From: OFTM10 sp964196195
GTDB lineage: Bacteria; Actinomycetota; Acidimicrobiia; Acidimicrobiales; Aldehydirespiratoraceae
Assembly: GCA_964196195.1 (NCBI GenBank)
Contig: CAXMSE010000029.1
Location: 1-55,975, forward strand
Direction of reading: 5' to 3'
DNA: 55,975 nt
Shown here: piece after piece, positions 8,555-16,305 of the stretch
Numbering within the stretch: the first letter of the stretch is position 1
Layout of the letters: each line of letters opens with the position of its first letter
Made by a program: the position numbers and the translations under genes
The notes under the pieces: model-generated
Seen by the model: only the letters and a program-made list of their open reading frames with translations
Told to the model about the DNA's origin: nothing
Databases searched by the model: none

Positions 8555-9643
8555 TCAGTCCGAGGTTTCGAAGAGCTTTCCGGTAGTGGTGCTGAGGAAT
8601 GCCTCGAAGGAAACGTCCTCCTGCTTCAGGAAGCCCTGGCGGGGAAGTCGGCCCTGGCTCACCATCTCGATGACCGCGGCCACCGAGCCCGCCGTGGTCC
8701 ACGCGATGGCGGTGCGGTTCTCCCCTGCGATTTCTCGCGATGTGAAGGCGCGCACGTACTCGTGCCGGGTGAGTTGACCGTCGATACGACCCTCGGCCGC
8801 TACATGGACGTAGACGACGTCGTCGTCGACAGGTGGTTTGGCGTTGGTGAGGATCTCACCGGCCAGCTCGCGTCGCTCTCTCATCAGCAACTCGTGGAAA
8901 AAGAAGTTCATGAGGCGCATGTGACCCGGGTAGCGCATGGTCTTGTAGTCGATGTTGTCGACTCGACCGAGATAGGTCTCACACATCGTGCCCAGTCCAC
9001 CGGAGGTGGTGAACGCCTCCAGCTGGATCCCATCCACGTAGATCGTTTCGCGCCATTCCATCGGCGACACCCACTTGTGCACGCCCTCCTCGATCACCTC
9101 GCAGTCGTTGAGGTATTCGTTGACCACCCCTTCGGGCGACCAGTTGAAGGCGTACCCCATCAGGCCGGTTGGGTGTTGGGGAAGGGCACCCACCCTCATT
9201 CGGATCGAGCGGCAGTGATCGAACATCTGGATCTGTGATGCCGCGACTATGCCCACGAAGCCCGGCGCCAGCCCGCACTGAGGTGCCATCAATCCCCGCG
9301 AGTCGGCGGCCAGTTCGCGTATCCGTTGGGTAGTGGGCACGTCTTCGGTGAGATCGAAATAGTGGATGCCAAGTTTGCTCGCAACCTCGGCGACCCCCAC
9401 GTTGAGGTGATACGGCAGACACGACAAGACCGCGTCGGCCGAGTTCAGTTCGCTCCGCAGGGCGGCGACATCGGACACGTCGGTGGCCCGAATATCGAAG
9501 CCATGATCTGCTCTCACCGCTCTCTGGTCGTGTCCGGTAACCGCGAACCCTGCACTCTTCAAGAGTTCGGCGGCGAGCATCCCGACCTTTCCGAGACCGA
9601 GCACGGCAACGCTCTTGATCGCCGACTCACTATCTGTGCTCAT
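8555..9643 (-). CDS. Lysine 6-dehydrogenase / saccharopine dehydrogenase family protein
   Basis: A 362-residue NAD(P)-dependent enzyme. The Rossmann motif VLGLGKVGMLAAELL lies at about residues 13-27, and GLAPGFVGIVAASQI (about 144) and the block EAFTTSGGLGTMCETYLG with YKTMRYPGHM follow the layout I remember for bacterial L-lysine 6-dehydrogenase, a saccharopine-dehydrogenase relative that deaminates the epsilon carbon. It is too short and differs in architecture from saccharopine reductases. It is the last gene of a six-gene reverse operon and lies next to an ALDH7-type dehydrogenase, the classical partner that oxidises 2-aminoadipate semialdehyde. Predicted reaction: lysine (or beta-lysine) to the 6-semialdehyde. 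GAGAGG precedes the ATG. Substrate assignment is inference. Confidence 0.72.
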   Translation of the reverse strand: MSTDSESAIKSVAVLGLGKVGMLAAELLKSAGFAVTGHDQRAVRADHGFDIRATDVSDVAALRSELNSADAVLSCLPYHLNVGVAEVASKLGIHYFDLTEDVPTTQRIRELAADSRGLMAPQCGLAPGFVGIVAASQIQMFDHCRSIRMRVGALPQHPTGLMGYAFNWSPEGVVNEYLNDCEVIEEGVHKWVSPMEWRETIYVDGIQLEAFTTSGGLGTMCETYLGRVDNIDYKTMRYPGHMRLMNFFFHELLMRERRELAGEILTNAKPPVDDDVVYVHVAAEGRIDGQLTRHEYVRAFTSREIAGENRTAIAWTTAGSVAAVIEMVSQGRLPRQGFLKQEDVSFEAFLSTTTGKLFETSD

Positions 9644-9655
9644 TACTTACCTCTC

Positions 9656-11155
9656 TCAGATCTCGAAGGTGATGCCCTGGGCGAGGGGTAGCTCACTCGA
9701 ATAGTTGACGGTGTTGGTCTGGCGTCGCATGTAGCCCCTCCATGCGTCTGAGCCCGACTCGCGCCCTCCGCCGGTGTCCTTCTCGCCTCCGAAGGCCCCG
9801 CCTATCTCGGCGCCCGAGGGGCCGATGTTGACGTTGGCGATGCCACAGTCGGATCCGACGGCGGAGAGGAAGTGTTCGGTCTCGCGCACGTCGGTGGAGA
9901 AGATGCACGACGACAGGCCCTGGGGAACACCGTTGTGGAGTTCGAGGGCATCCGCTAGATCGTGATAGCGCATGACGTAGAGGATCGGGGCGAAGGTCTC
10001 CTCCCTGACCACCTCGGTCTGGCCCGGCATCTCGACGATCGCCGGATTCACGTAGAACGCCTCTGGATGCTGAGCCTCGATCAGGCGATCGCCTCCGTGC
10101 ACCCTTCCTCCGTCGGCCGAGGCCCTCTCCAACGCCTTCTGCATGCCTTGATAGGCCTGGGCATCGATGAGGGGACCGACGAGGATCCCGTCGACGAGGG
10201 GGTCGCCGATCGGGAGCCCGGCATAGATCGAGGCAAGGCGGGGGATGAGGTCGCTGTAGACATCGTCGTGGACGATCAAGCGCCGCAGCGAGGTGCAGCG
10301 CTGTCCAGCGGTGCCGACCGCGGAGAACACGATGGCCCGCACCGCCATCTCGAGATCAGCTGACGGGGCCACCACCATGGCGTTGTTGCCGCCCAGCTCG
10401 AGGATGCATCGTCCGAATCGGGCTGCCACTGTGGGCCCCACTGCGTGACCCATGCGCACCGATCCGGTGGCCGAGACGATCGCAACATCGGGGCTGGCGG
10501 TGAGCGTCTTGCCTGCCTCGACCCCTCCGATCACCACCTGGGACAAATCCTCGGGCGCATCGCCGAACCGGGCCGCGGCCCGTTCAACGATCTTCTGGGT
10601 GGCGAGCGCGGTGAGCGGGGTCTTTTCCGACGGCTTCCAAATCACCGGATCACCACACACCAGGGCGAGTGCCGCGTTCCAACACCAGGGGGCCACCGGG
10701 AAGTTGAAGGCGGTGATGATGGCGCACACGCCGAGGGGGTGCCAGGTTTCGCGCATGGCATGGCCGGGGCGTTCCGACGCGATGGTGAGGCCGTAGAGCT
10801 GGCGCGACACGCCGACCGCAAAGTCGCAGATGTCGATCATCTCCTGGACCTCGCCGAGCCCTTCTTGAAGGATCTTGCCGCATTCCAGAGCCACGAGGGC
10901 ACCCAGTGCTTCCTTGTGGGTTCTGAGCTCGTCGCCGATCAGGCGCACCAGTTCGCCCCGGCGGGGGGCGGGCACCTGGCGCCAAGCCTCGAAAGCCACC
11001 CCGGCCCGCTCGATCATTTCCGCCACCTGCTCGGTGGTGTGCTCGCTCAAGGAGGCGATCTCACTACCGTCGATCGGTGTGAACACCGACAGGGTTCCTC
11101 CACCCAGTTCCGATGGGCCGAGGCCCGCTGCATCGAGAACCGTTTCGTGTGACAT
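9656..11155 (-). CDS. ALDH7-type aldehyde dehydrogenase (2-aminoadipate semialdehyde dehydrogenase-like)
   Basis: A 499-residue NAD-dependent aldehyde dehydrogenase. TAFNFPVAPWCWN at about 148-160 is characteristic of the antiquitin/ALDH7 branch. Catalytic residues are visible: Asn151, Glu253 in ILELGGNNAMV and Cys287 in GTAGQRCTSLRRL. The branch normally oxidises 2-aminoadipate 6-semialdehyde to 2-aminoadipate in lysine breakdown. The frame is open far upstream, but ATG 11155, preceded by GAAAGG, begins where homology begins. It sits between the lysine 6-dehydrogenase-like gene and the aminotransferase gene, so it probably makes the dicarboxylic amino acid (2- or 3-aminoadipate) of the pathway. 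Confidence 0.85.
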   Translation of the reverse strand: MSHETVLDAAGLGPSELGGGTLSVFTPIDGSEIASLSEHTTEQVAEMIERAGVAFEAWRQVPAPRRGELVRLIGDELRTHKEALGALVALECGKILQEGLGEVQEMIDICDFAVGVSRQLYGLTIASERPGHAMRETWHPLGVCAIITAFNFPVAPWCWNAALALVCGDPVIWKPSEKTPLTALATQKIVERAAARFGDAPEDLSQVVIGGVEAGKTLTASPDVAIVSATGSVRMGHAVGPTVAARFGRCILELGGNNAMVVAPSADLEMAVRAIVFSAVGTAGQRCTSLRRLIVHDDVYSDLIPRLASIYAGLPIGDPLVDGILVGPLIDAQAYQGMQKALERASADGGRVHGGDRLIEAQHPEAFYVNPAIVEMPGQTEVVREETFAPILYVMRYHDLADALELHNGVPQGLSSCIFSTDVRETEHFLSAVGSDCGIANVNIGPSGAEIGGAFGGEKDTGGGRESGSDAWRGYMRRQTNTVNYSSELPLAQGITFEI

Positions 11156-11184
11156 GGAATTGACCTTTCGTCGAAGGGAAGCGG

Positions 11185-12510
11185 CTAGAGCCGCCCTTTC
11201 ACCAACTTGAGACCGCCCGCCAGGGCATCGATGAGGGCATCGACCTCCGAATCGCCCATCGCGGTGGACATCGCGGCCGAGCACGTGTTGATCATGATGA
11301 ACCCCTCTTCGAACAGGTGGTCGAGCACCACCGTGAGCGTCTGGATTTCCTGGGCCGAGGAGAAGGCCGATCGGTAGTCGTGGGGAGGCGTTGGCTTGAG
11401 ATGAACCCTCAGCATCGAACCGCCTCCGGTGACACAGGCCGGGATTCCTGCCGCTCCTATCGCCTCTTCCACCCCGGCCCGAGCCCGAGCGCCGAGCCGG
11501 TTCACGTGCTCCACCGCGGCCTGATCGAACAATTCCATGGCCGTCAGCCCGGCTCGCATCGTGACCGGATTGGCGGAGAAGGTGCCGGAGTGGGGAAAGC
11601 GCACAATGTCGGCCAGGGGATCCATCACGCCCATCACTTCGCGACGCCCGGCCAGTGCCCCCACCGGGAACCCACCGCCGATGATCTTGCCCATGGCGGT
11701 GAGGTCGGGCGAGATGTCGTACCACTCCTGGGCGCCGCCATAGTGCGACCGCAGGGAGATCACTTCGTCGAACGCCAGCAGGACTCCGTGGCGATCGGTC
11801 CATTCACGGAGGGCCTGCACGAACTCGGCGGTGGCGGGGACGAGACCCACCCGGTGTGGCATTGGATCCACCAGCACACACGCCAGATCGGCTGCGTGAC
11901 GATCGAGGATGGCAATCGATGTGGCCGGGTCGTTGAAAGGCAGGACCACCACGTCTTCGAGGGCCTTGGCCGGTGTGCCGTGGGCCACGGGCACACTCGA
12001 CGGGTTTTTCGGATCGCCCCACGTGGCCGGTGTGGCGGTCTGGCTCACCTCCGCATAGTCGTAGGCGCCGTGGTAGGCGCCTTCGACCTTGGCGATCTTG
12101 GCCTTCCCGGTAAACGCTCTCGCCGCCTTCAGGCAGCCCATTACCGCTTCGGTGCCGGAGTTGACGAAACGGATGAGGTCGAAGCTGTCGTTGCGGCTGC
12201 ACATGTGTTCGGCGAAGGTGACTTCGGCCTCGGTGGCCAGCGTGAACGCAGTGCCCCTACGAAGTTGGTCACCGACCGCCTCCACGATCGCGGGATGGGC
12301 GTGGCCGTGGATGAGCGATGCCATGTTGTTGGCGAAGTCGATCCGGGTGACACCCTCGATGTCGGTGATGCGGCAACCGGTAGCGCTTTCTACATAGGCG
12401 GGGTGAGGCTTTCGCAGGATGGTGTTGCGACTGACGCCACCCGGCAGAACCCGCTTGGCTCTCTCGTAGAGTGCCTCGCTCCTCGACGCCGATGCTTTTT
12501 GCGGGTTCAC
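11185..12510 (-). CDS. Class III PLP-dependent aminotransferase (glutamate-1-semialdehyde aminomutase-like)
   Basis: A 441-residue fold-type I enzyme. The PLP site includes Asp248 in LLAFDEV and the Schiff-base lysine, about Lys275, in AMGKIIGGGFPVGA. NSGTEAVMGCLKAARAFTG binds the cofactor phosphate. Close family members include HemL but also transaminases acting on beta-amino acids, and HemL itself would not be expected in a catabolic operon. It starts with GTG (12510) in a GTGA overlap with the CoA-transferase beta gene. Its place beside a 2,3-aminomutase and 3-oxoadipate CoA-transferase-type subunits suggests conversion of 3-aminoadipate to 3-oxoadipate; this is inference. Confidence 0.82.
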   Translation of the reverse strand: MNPQKASASRSEALYERAKRVLPGGVSRNTILRKPHPAYVESATGCRITDIEGVTRIDFANNMASLIHGHAHPAIVEAVGDQLRRGTAFTLATEAEVTFAEHMCSRNDSFDLIRFVNSGTEAVMGCLKAARAFTGKAKIAKVEGAYHGAYDYAEVSQTATPATWGDPKNPSSVPVAHGTPAKALEDVVVLPFNDPATSIAILDRHAADLACVLVDPMPHRVGLVPATAEFVQALREWTDRHGVLLAFDEVISLRSHYGGAQEWYDISPDLTAMGKIIGGGFPVGALAGRREVMGVMDPLADIVRFPHSGTFSANPVTMRAGLTAMELFDQAAVEHVNRLGARARAGVEEAIGAAGIPACVTGGGSMLRVHLKPTPPHDYRSAFSSAQEIQTLTVVLDHLFEEGFIMINTCSAAMSTAMGDSEVDALIDALAGGLKLVKGRL

Positions 12511-13178
12511 CGCTGGTGTCCTTGGATCATCGCGAGAGAAGCGCCGGTGCGCTCACGGACATGGCCGAAATCGACCCCCGGCGCCAGCTCGACGAGCTGG
12601 AACCCATCGGGGACGACGTCGATCACCGCCAGGTCGGTGTAGATCCGGTTGACCACAGCCTGACCGGTGAGCGGGAACGAGCACGCGTCGACCAGCTTCG
12701 GGTCGCCGTTCTTCGTGCAGTGCTGGGTGATCACCCGGACCGAGTCGACGCCGGCCACGAGGTCCATCGCCCCACCCACCGCGGGCACCGCGTCGGGTTC
12801 TCCGGTGGACCAGTTGGCCAGATCGCCCGACTCCGACACCTGCATGGCACCGAGGACACAGACATCGATGTGGCCGCCTCTGATCATCACGAAACTGTCG
12901 GCGTGGTGGAAGTACGACGCTCCGGGTATGGCGGTGACCCTTCGCTTCCCGGCGTTGATCAGTTCGGGGTCGCCCTCGTCGATCTCTGGGGCCGGCCCCA
13001 TTCCAAGTAGGCCGTTTTCGGTGTGATAGATCACCTCGCGGCCGGCGGGCACATATTTCGCCACTCTTTCGGGGATGCCGATACCGAGGTTGACGTAGGA
13101 GCCGTTCTCGATGTCGAGGGCGGCGCGCTGGGCCATCTCTTCGCGACTCCAGCCGATCGACTCCGCAGAGCTGGTCAT
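12507..13178 (-). CDS. 3-oxoacid CoA-transferase subunit B, PcaJ-type
   Basis: A 223-residue beta subunit of a family I CoA-transferase. The catalytic glutamate lies in HTENGLLGMGP; the blocks YVNLGIGIPERVA, FHHADSFVMIRGGHIDVCVL, GDLANWSTG, PAVGGAMDLVAG and NRIYTDLAVIDV are present. These read closer to my memory of PcaJ (3-oxoadipate:succinyl-CoA transferase) than to acetoacetate transferases. It overlaps its alpha partner by four bases (ATGA). Predicted role: transfer CoA from succinyl-CoA to a 3-oxo dicarboxylic acid such as 3-oxoadipate. Acetoacetate or another 3-oxoacid remains possible. Confidence 0.85.
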   Translation of the reverse strand: MTSSAESIGWSREEMAQRAALDIENGSYVNLGIGIPERVAKYVPAGREVIYHTENGLLGMGPAPEIDEGDPELINAGKRRVTAIPGASYFHHADSFVMIRGGHIDVCVLGAMQVSESGDLANWSTGEPDAVPAVGGAMDLVAGVDSVRVITQHCTKNGDPKLVDACSFPLTGQAVVNRIYTDLAVIDVVPDGFQLVELAPGVDFGHVRERTGASLAMIQGHQR

Positions 13179-13885
13179 GGATAGACCTCTCCTCGGGCCA
13201 CCAGCTCCGACTCATGAGCCGGGTTCTCCACCTGCACAACGCGGTCGACGAAGATTCCCGGCGTCACCACCGCTTCAGGGTCCAACTCACCGACACCGAC
13301 GATATTGGCCGCCTGGACCACCGTGGTGGTGGCTGCGGTGGCCATTATCGGGCCGAAGTTTCGAGCAGTCTTGTTGTAGACGAGATTGCCGTGGCGATCG
13401 GCTCGGCTGCACTTGATGAGCGCAAAATCGGCCGTGAGGCCGAATTCCATCACATAGTCGCGGTTGTGGAAGGTGCGCCGCTCCTTGCCCTCTCCGAGCG
13501 GGGTCCCCACGGTGGTGGGGGTGAAGAACGCGGGTATCCCTGCCCCGCCTGCCCGAATTCGCTCGGCCAGGGTGCCCTGGGGAACGAGTTCGAGCTCGAT
13601 GCGGCCCTCGCGATAGAGCCCTGGGAACACACTCGAGCCCGCGCTCTTGGGAAACGAGCAGACGAGCTTCGTGACCAGTCCGGCTTTGAGCAGGGCGGCC
13701 AGCCCCACCTCTCCGCTACCGGCGTTGTTGTTGACGACGGTGAGGCCGGTGGGGCCATGATCGATGAGTGCGTGGATGAGTTCGATCGGGCTACCCGCTT
13801 CGCCGAAGCCTCCGATCATGACGGTGGCGCCGTCGCCGATATCGGCGACCGCTTCGGCTGGTGTCGGTACTTCCTTGTCGATCAT
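13175..13885 (-). CDS. 3-oxoacid CoA-transferase subunit A, PcaI-type
   Basis: A 236-residue alpha subunit. It contains the CoA-binding loop MIGGFGEAGSPIELI, ELVPQGTLAERIRAGGAGIP and a C-terminal block NFGPIMATAATTT followed by GELDPEAVVTPGIFVDRVV. The NFGPIMA wording is the form I recall for PcaI, whereas ScoA/succinyl-CoA:acetoacetate transferases read NFNPxAA there. With the PcaJ-type partner this points to 3-oxoadipate. The start ATG at 13885 is 27 bases after the aminomutase stop. Confidence 0.85.
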   Translation of the reverse strand: MIDKEVPTPAEAVADIGDGATVMIGGFGEAGSPIELIHALIDHGPTGLTVVNNNAGSGEVGLAALLKAGLVTKLVCSFPKSAGSSVFPGLYREGRIELELVPQGTLAERIRAGGAGIPAFFTPTTVGTPLGEGKERRTFHNRDYVMEFGLTADFALIKCSRADRHGNLVYNKTARNFGPIMATAATTTVVQAANIVGVGELDPEAVVTPGIFVDRVVQVENPAHESELVARGEVYP

Positions 13886-13912
13886 TACGTGCTCAGCTCG
13901 CCAGGCGTGGAT

Positions 13913-15358
13913 TCAGGCGCCGCTGGCGGCCGACAGAACCCGATCACTGGCCGTCTCGGTGCGGGCGTACTCGAACAGGCCGGCCTCGTCGTAGATGACG
14001 CGGTCGGCGTAATCGTCGAACCAGATCGCGTCGGGGTTGCGCCCGACGATGCAGACCTTCCCGCGGTCTGATGCGTCCGCGAAGTTGCGGAGGAGCTTGA
14101 AGATCAAGACCCCGTGCTCGGTGCCCGCAACACCCTCGATCGGCTCATTGGTGACAGCCGCGACCTCGGTCTTGCCCTTGTAGTGGGTGATCGAGAGTCG
14201 GGCATGGCTCTCGACGCCCGAGAGGCCCTTCTGGGATTCGTTGAGGATGCTCCAGGCAGTCTCGATGGGCACGTTGAATGCCTTGTGAGCCACGATGTCG
14301 CGGCCGCAGAAGAAGTAGTGGTTTTCGACACCAACCCTCTTCAGCGCCCTCTGCATGATGCGCAGCGCATCGGGGTCGTTGTTGATGCCCTTGATGATCG
14401 GCGCCTGGTTCTCGACACTGACCCAACCACGGGAGACGAGGCCCTCCATGGCGATGCGGGTGTTCTCGATCCACTTCATCGACCCGTTGGGGTTTTCGAC
14501 ATAGTTGCCCGCTTCGTCCTTTTCGAGGAACTCGTCGGGATGGTTGAAGTGCACCAGGATCCTCAACCCGACTTCGGGGTAGGCGTGGTGGAAGTTGTCG
14601 AGCATCGAAAGGAAGGTGATGTCGAATCGGTCGGGGTGGAAGGCCATCTCCTTGGTGCCCACTCGGATCGCTTCGATGCCGGCCTCGGCAAGGGCCGCGA
14701 ACCAGGCCGCGATCTTGGTGTTGGGCAGAACCATCGGGTCGCCGCCGGACAGGAGGATCTCACGCAGCTTCTCCCTGCCTGAGTCGGGGTGGCGACCGCC
14801 ATTGTCGCTGACGGTCCGGTTGTGAGCCCTCACGTAGTCGCTCACCTCACCGATCTGGGCCAAACCCTTGGGCGCCACGGTGCCGTCGGCCCGCTCGATC
14901 TCCTTGCGGGCGATCAGTTCTTCGCGGTAGCAGAAACGGCAGTGTGAGGAGCAGGTGGACACAACGTACATCAGGCCCATCTCGTACTTGTGGAGTAGTC
15001 CTTCCACGGGGCTGAAGTCCATCTGGTGGCCTGGATCCTCAGACCCCGCCAGGTCGGTGGTCTCGTCGGGGCTGGCCTTCACCAGGCGCTGGATCGGCAC
15101 ACTCCGCTTCGCGAGTTCGCCGTAGTGGCGGGTGATCTTCACCGGCATGCGCGATTCGACATCGCGTTCGGTGCCCTCGATGGCGGTTAGGGCTTCGAGT
15201 TCGGTCGGGGAATAGAGGCCCTTGATGTAGTCGGGTTCGCGGCCTTCGGTGAACACGCTGAGGCCCTTGATGATCTGGCGGTCGTACTTGGGGTTCTCGA
15301 CGGTGTCGAGGAAGGCCTGCTCTCTCACCGAGGGAACGTACTTCTCAGCCCTGGTCAT
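13913..15358 (-). CDS. KamA-like radical SAM 2,3-aminomutase (substrate possibly 2-aminoadipate)
   Basis: A 481-residue PLP and radical-SAM enzyme, first gene of the operon. The [4Fe-4S] triad is Cys136, Cys140 and Cys143 in STCSSHCRFCYREE, and Arg145 matches the carboxylate-binding Arg134 of clostridial lysine 2,3-aminomutase. ILLSGGDPMVLP (about 201) and HFNHPDEF (about 270) are family blocks. The PLP lysine is probably Lys396 in HYKGKTEV. The two aspartates that hold the side-chain amine in lysine 2,3-aminomutase (Asp293, Asp330) align with Arg353 (CGRDIV) and about Ser389 here. Glutamate 2,3-aminomutase, from memory, has Lys and Asn at these positions, so an acidic substrate is likely. 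Neighbouring genes suggest 2-aminoadipate to 3-aminoadipate. Lysine to beta-lysine is the alternative. Confidence 0.85.
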   Translation of the reverse strand: MTRAEKYVPSVREQAFLDTVENPKYDRQIIKGLSVFTEGREPDYIKGLYSPTELEALTAIEGTERDVESRMPVKITRHYGELAKRSVPIQRLVKASPDETTDLAGSEDPGHQMDFSPVEGLLHKYEMGLMYVVSTCSSHCRFCYREELIARKEIERADGTVAPKGLAQIGEVSDYVRAHNRTVSDNGGRHPDSGREKLREILLSGGDPMVLPNTKIAAWFAALAEAGIEAIRVGTKEMAFHPDRFDITFLSMLDNFHHAYPEVGLRILVHFNHPDEFLEKDEAGNYVENPNGSMKWIENTRIAMEGLVSRGWVSVENQAPIIKGINNDPDALRIMQRALKRVGVENHYFFCGRDIVAHKAFNVPIETAWSILNESQKGLSGVESHARLSITHYKGKTEVAAVTNEPIEGVAGTEHGVLIFKLLRNFADASDRGKVCIVGRNPDAIWFDDYADRVIYDEAGLFEYARTETASDRVLSAASGA

Positions 15359-15390
15359 GATCGGTCCCTTTTGTCGGCTGCCGGATCAGA

Positions 15391-15411
15391 ATTGTACAGT
15401 ATCGAATACTG
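15391..15411. promoter_or_regulatory. Palindromic operator and -10 box between aminomutase operon and RpiR gene
   Basis: Bases 15397-15411 are a perfect inverted repeat CAGTAT-CGA-ATACTG. On the minus strand it directly abuts a good -10 hexamer TACAAT (complement of 15391-15396) for the aminomutase operon. On the plus strand it falls near the -35 region for the RpiR gene. A single regulator dimer bound here could control both directions. The likely binder is the adjacent RpiR-family protein. Confidence 0.55.
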
Positions 15412-15424
15412 CTGGGGGCTAATG

Positions 15425-15439
15425 TAACATATTGAACAG
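15425..15439 (+). promoter_or_regulatory. Candidate -10 element of a leaderless rpiR-family transcript
   Basis: TAACAT at 15425-15430 lies only nine bases upstream of the ATG at 15440, and there is no Shine-Dalgarno sequence in between. This arrangement is typical of leaderless mRNAs in actinobacteria. Confidence 0.35.
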
Positions 15440-16288
15440 ATGACGGACACGCCGCTTTCCCAGATCATCGCCGAGGCGGGCGATCGGCTCACGCCGGCCG
15501 AACGACGCATCGCCACCGCAGTCCTCGACGACCCGACCCTGCTGGCATTCGGCACCGTCACCCACCTCGCCGACGTGGTCGGTACCAGCCGTCCGTCGAT
15601 AGTGCGGTTCGCCACCAAGCTCGGTTTCGAAGGCTTCACCGAACTTCAGGGGAGCGTTCGCCAGAGCCTCTCGGCCGACATCTTCCGCCCCCGCGACCGA
15701 ATCCGACAAGACGACGGGGCCGCCACATCCATCGAGGCGGCGATCCAGCGATCGATCGCATCGGTGTTCGAGGCTGTGCGCGGCAATCGCCTGGCCGAAC
15801 TCGCCCAGAAGGTAACGCAGGCCGAGTCGCTGTGGATCATCTCCGGCGAGACCTCGAGGGCCGGCGCCCACACACTCCAGAGCGGCCTCGCCATGGTTCG
15901 CCCCGGTGTGCATCTCCTAGACGACCGAAACTTCGGAAGCGAACTCACCGATGTAGGCCCGAACGATCTCGCGATAGTTCTCGATTTCTTCCGCTATCGA
16001 CGATCCGTGGTGGGCGCGGCGCGGATTCTCGCCGAGTCGGGGGTCGAGATCGTCGCGATCACCGACGGCCCCCTGTCTCCCCTCAGCGCGCTCACCGAGT
16101 GGTGGTATGAGCTCTACGTGCCCGCCATCGGCCCCTTCGACAGCGCCTTGCCGGCGGTGGCCCTCGCCGAACTCCTGATCGCGGAGGTGGCGGCCCAACT
16201 CCAAGACGAGGCAACCGACAGGTTCGACCGCACCGAACTCCTCTGGGCGGCAACCGACACGTTTCACGACCACCCGCCGGCTCCCTGA
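15440..16288 (+). CDS. RpiR/MurR-family transcriptional regulator
   Basis: A 282-residue regulator with an N-terminal helix-turn-helix (about residues 15-75, including LTPAERRIATAVLDDP and TSRPSIVRFATKLGFEGFTEL) and a C-terminal SIS domain (about 125-250, with LWIISGETSRAGAHTLQSGL). SIS domains usually bind phosphosugars, but RpiR members also regulate amino-acid and inositol catabolism. It diverges from the aminomutase operon across an 81-base gap holding a perfect palindrome, so it probably controls that operon. It has no Shine-Dalgarno and may be translated from a leaderless transcript. Its effector is not evident; a pathway intermediate is possible. Confidence 0.85.
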   Translation: MTDTPLSQIIAEAGDRLTPAERRIATAVLDDPTLLAFGTVTHLADVVGTSRPSIVRFATKLGFEGFTELQGSVRQSLSADIFRPRDRIRQDDGAATSIEAAIQRSIASVFEAVRGNRLAELAQKVTQAESLWIISGETSRAGAHTLQSGLAMVRPGVHLLDDRNFGSELTDVGPNDLAIVLDFFRYRRSVVGAARILAESGVEIVAITDGPLSPLSALTEWWYELYVPAIGPFDSALPAVALAELLIAEVAAQLQDEATDRFDRTELLWAATDTFHDHPPAP

Positions 16289-16305
16289 TCACTCCACCCA
16301 CTGGA

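Noticed and set aside
8546..8564. Terminator hairpin between pgl and the reverse operon
   Set aside because: Only a 5-bp stem (CTCGG/CCGAG) with a 9-base loop and no T-tract; too weak to call.
8555..9643. True saccharopine dehydrogenase (lysine-forming or glutamate-forming)
   Set aside because: No lysine-ketoglutarate reductase partner. The C-terminal blocks follow bacterial lysine 6-dehydrogenase.
12507..13885. Acetoacetate (ScoAB/AtoDA) CoA-transferase
   Set aside because: The NFGPIMA and PAVGGAMDL/GDLANW wording is closer to PcaIJ. Not excluded, but second choice.
13913..15358. Plain lysine 2,3-aminomutase of the fermentative kam pathway
   Set aside because: The side-chain aspartates are replaced and kamDE, kdd, kce and kal are absent. 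I keep lysine as an alternative substrate only.
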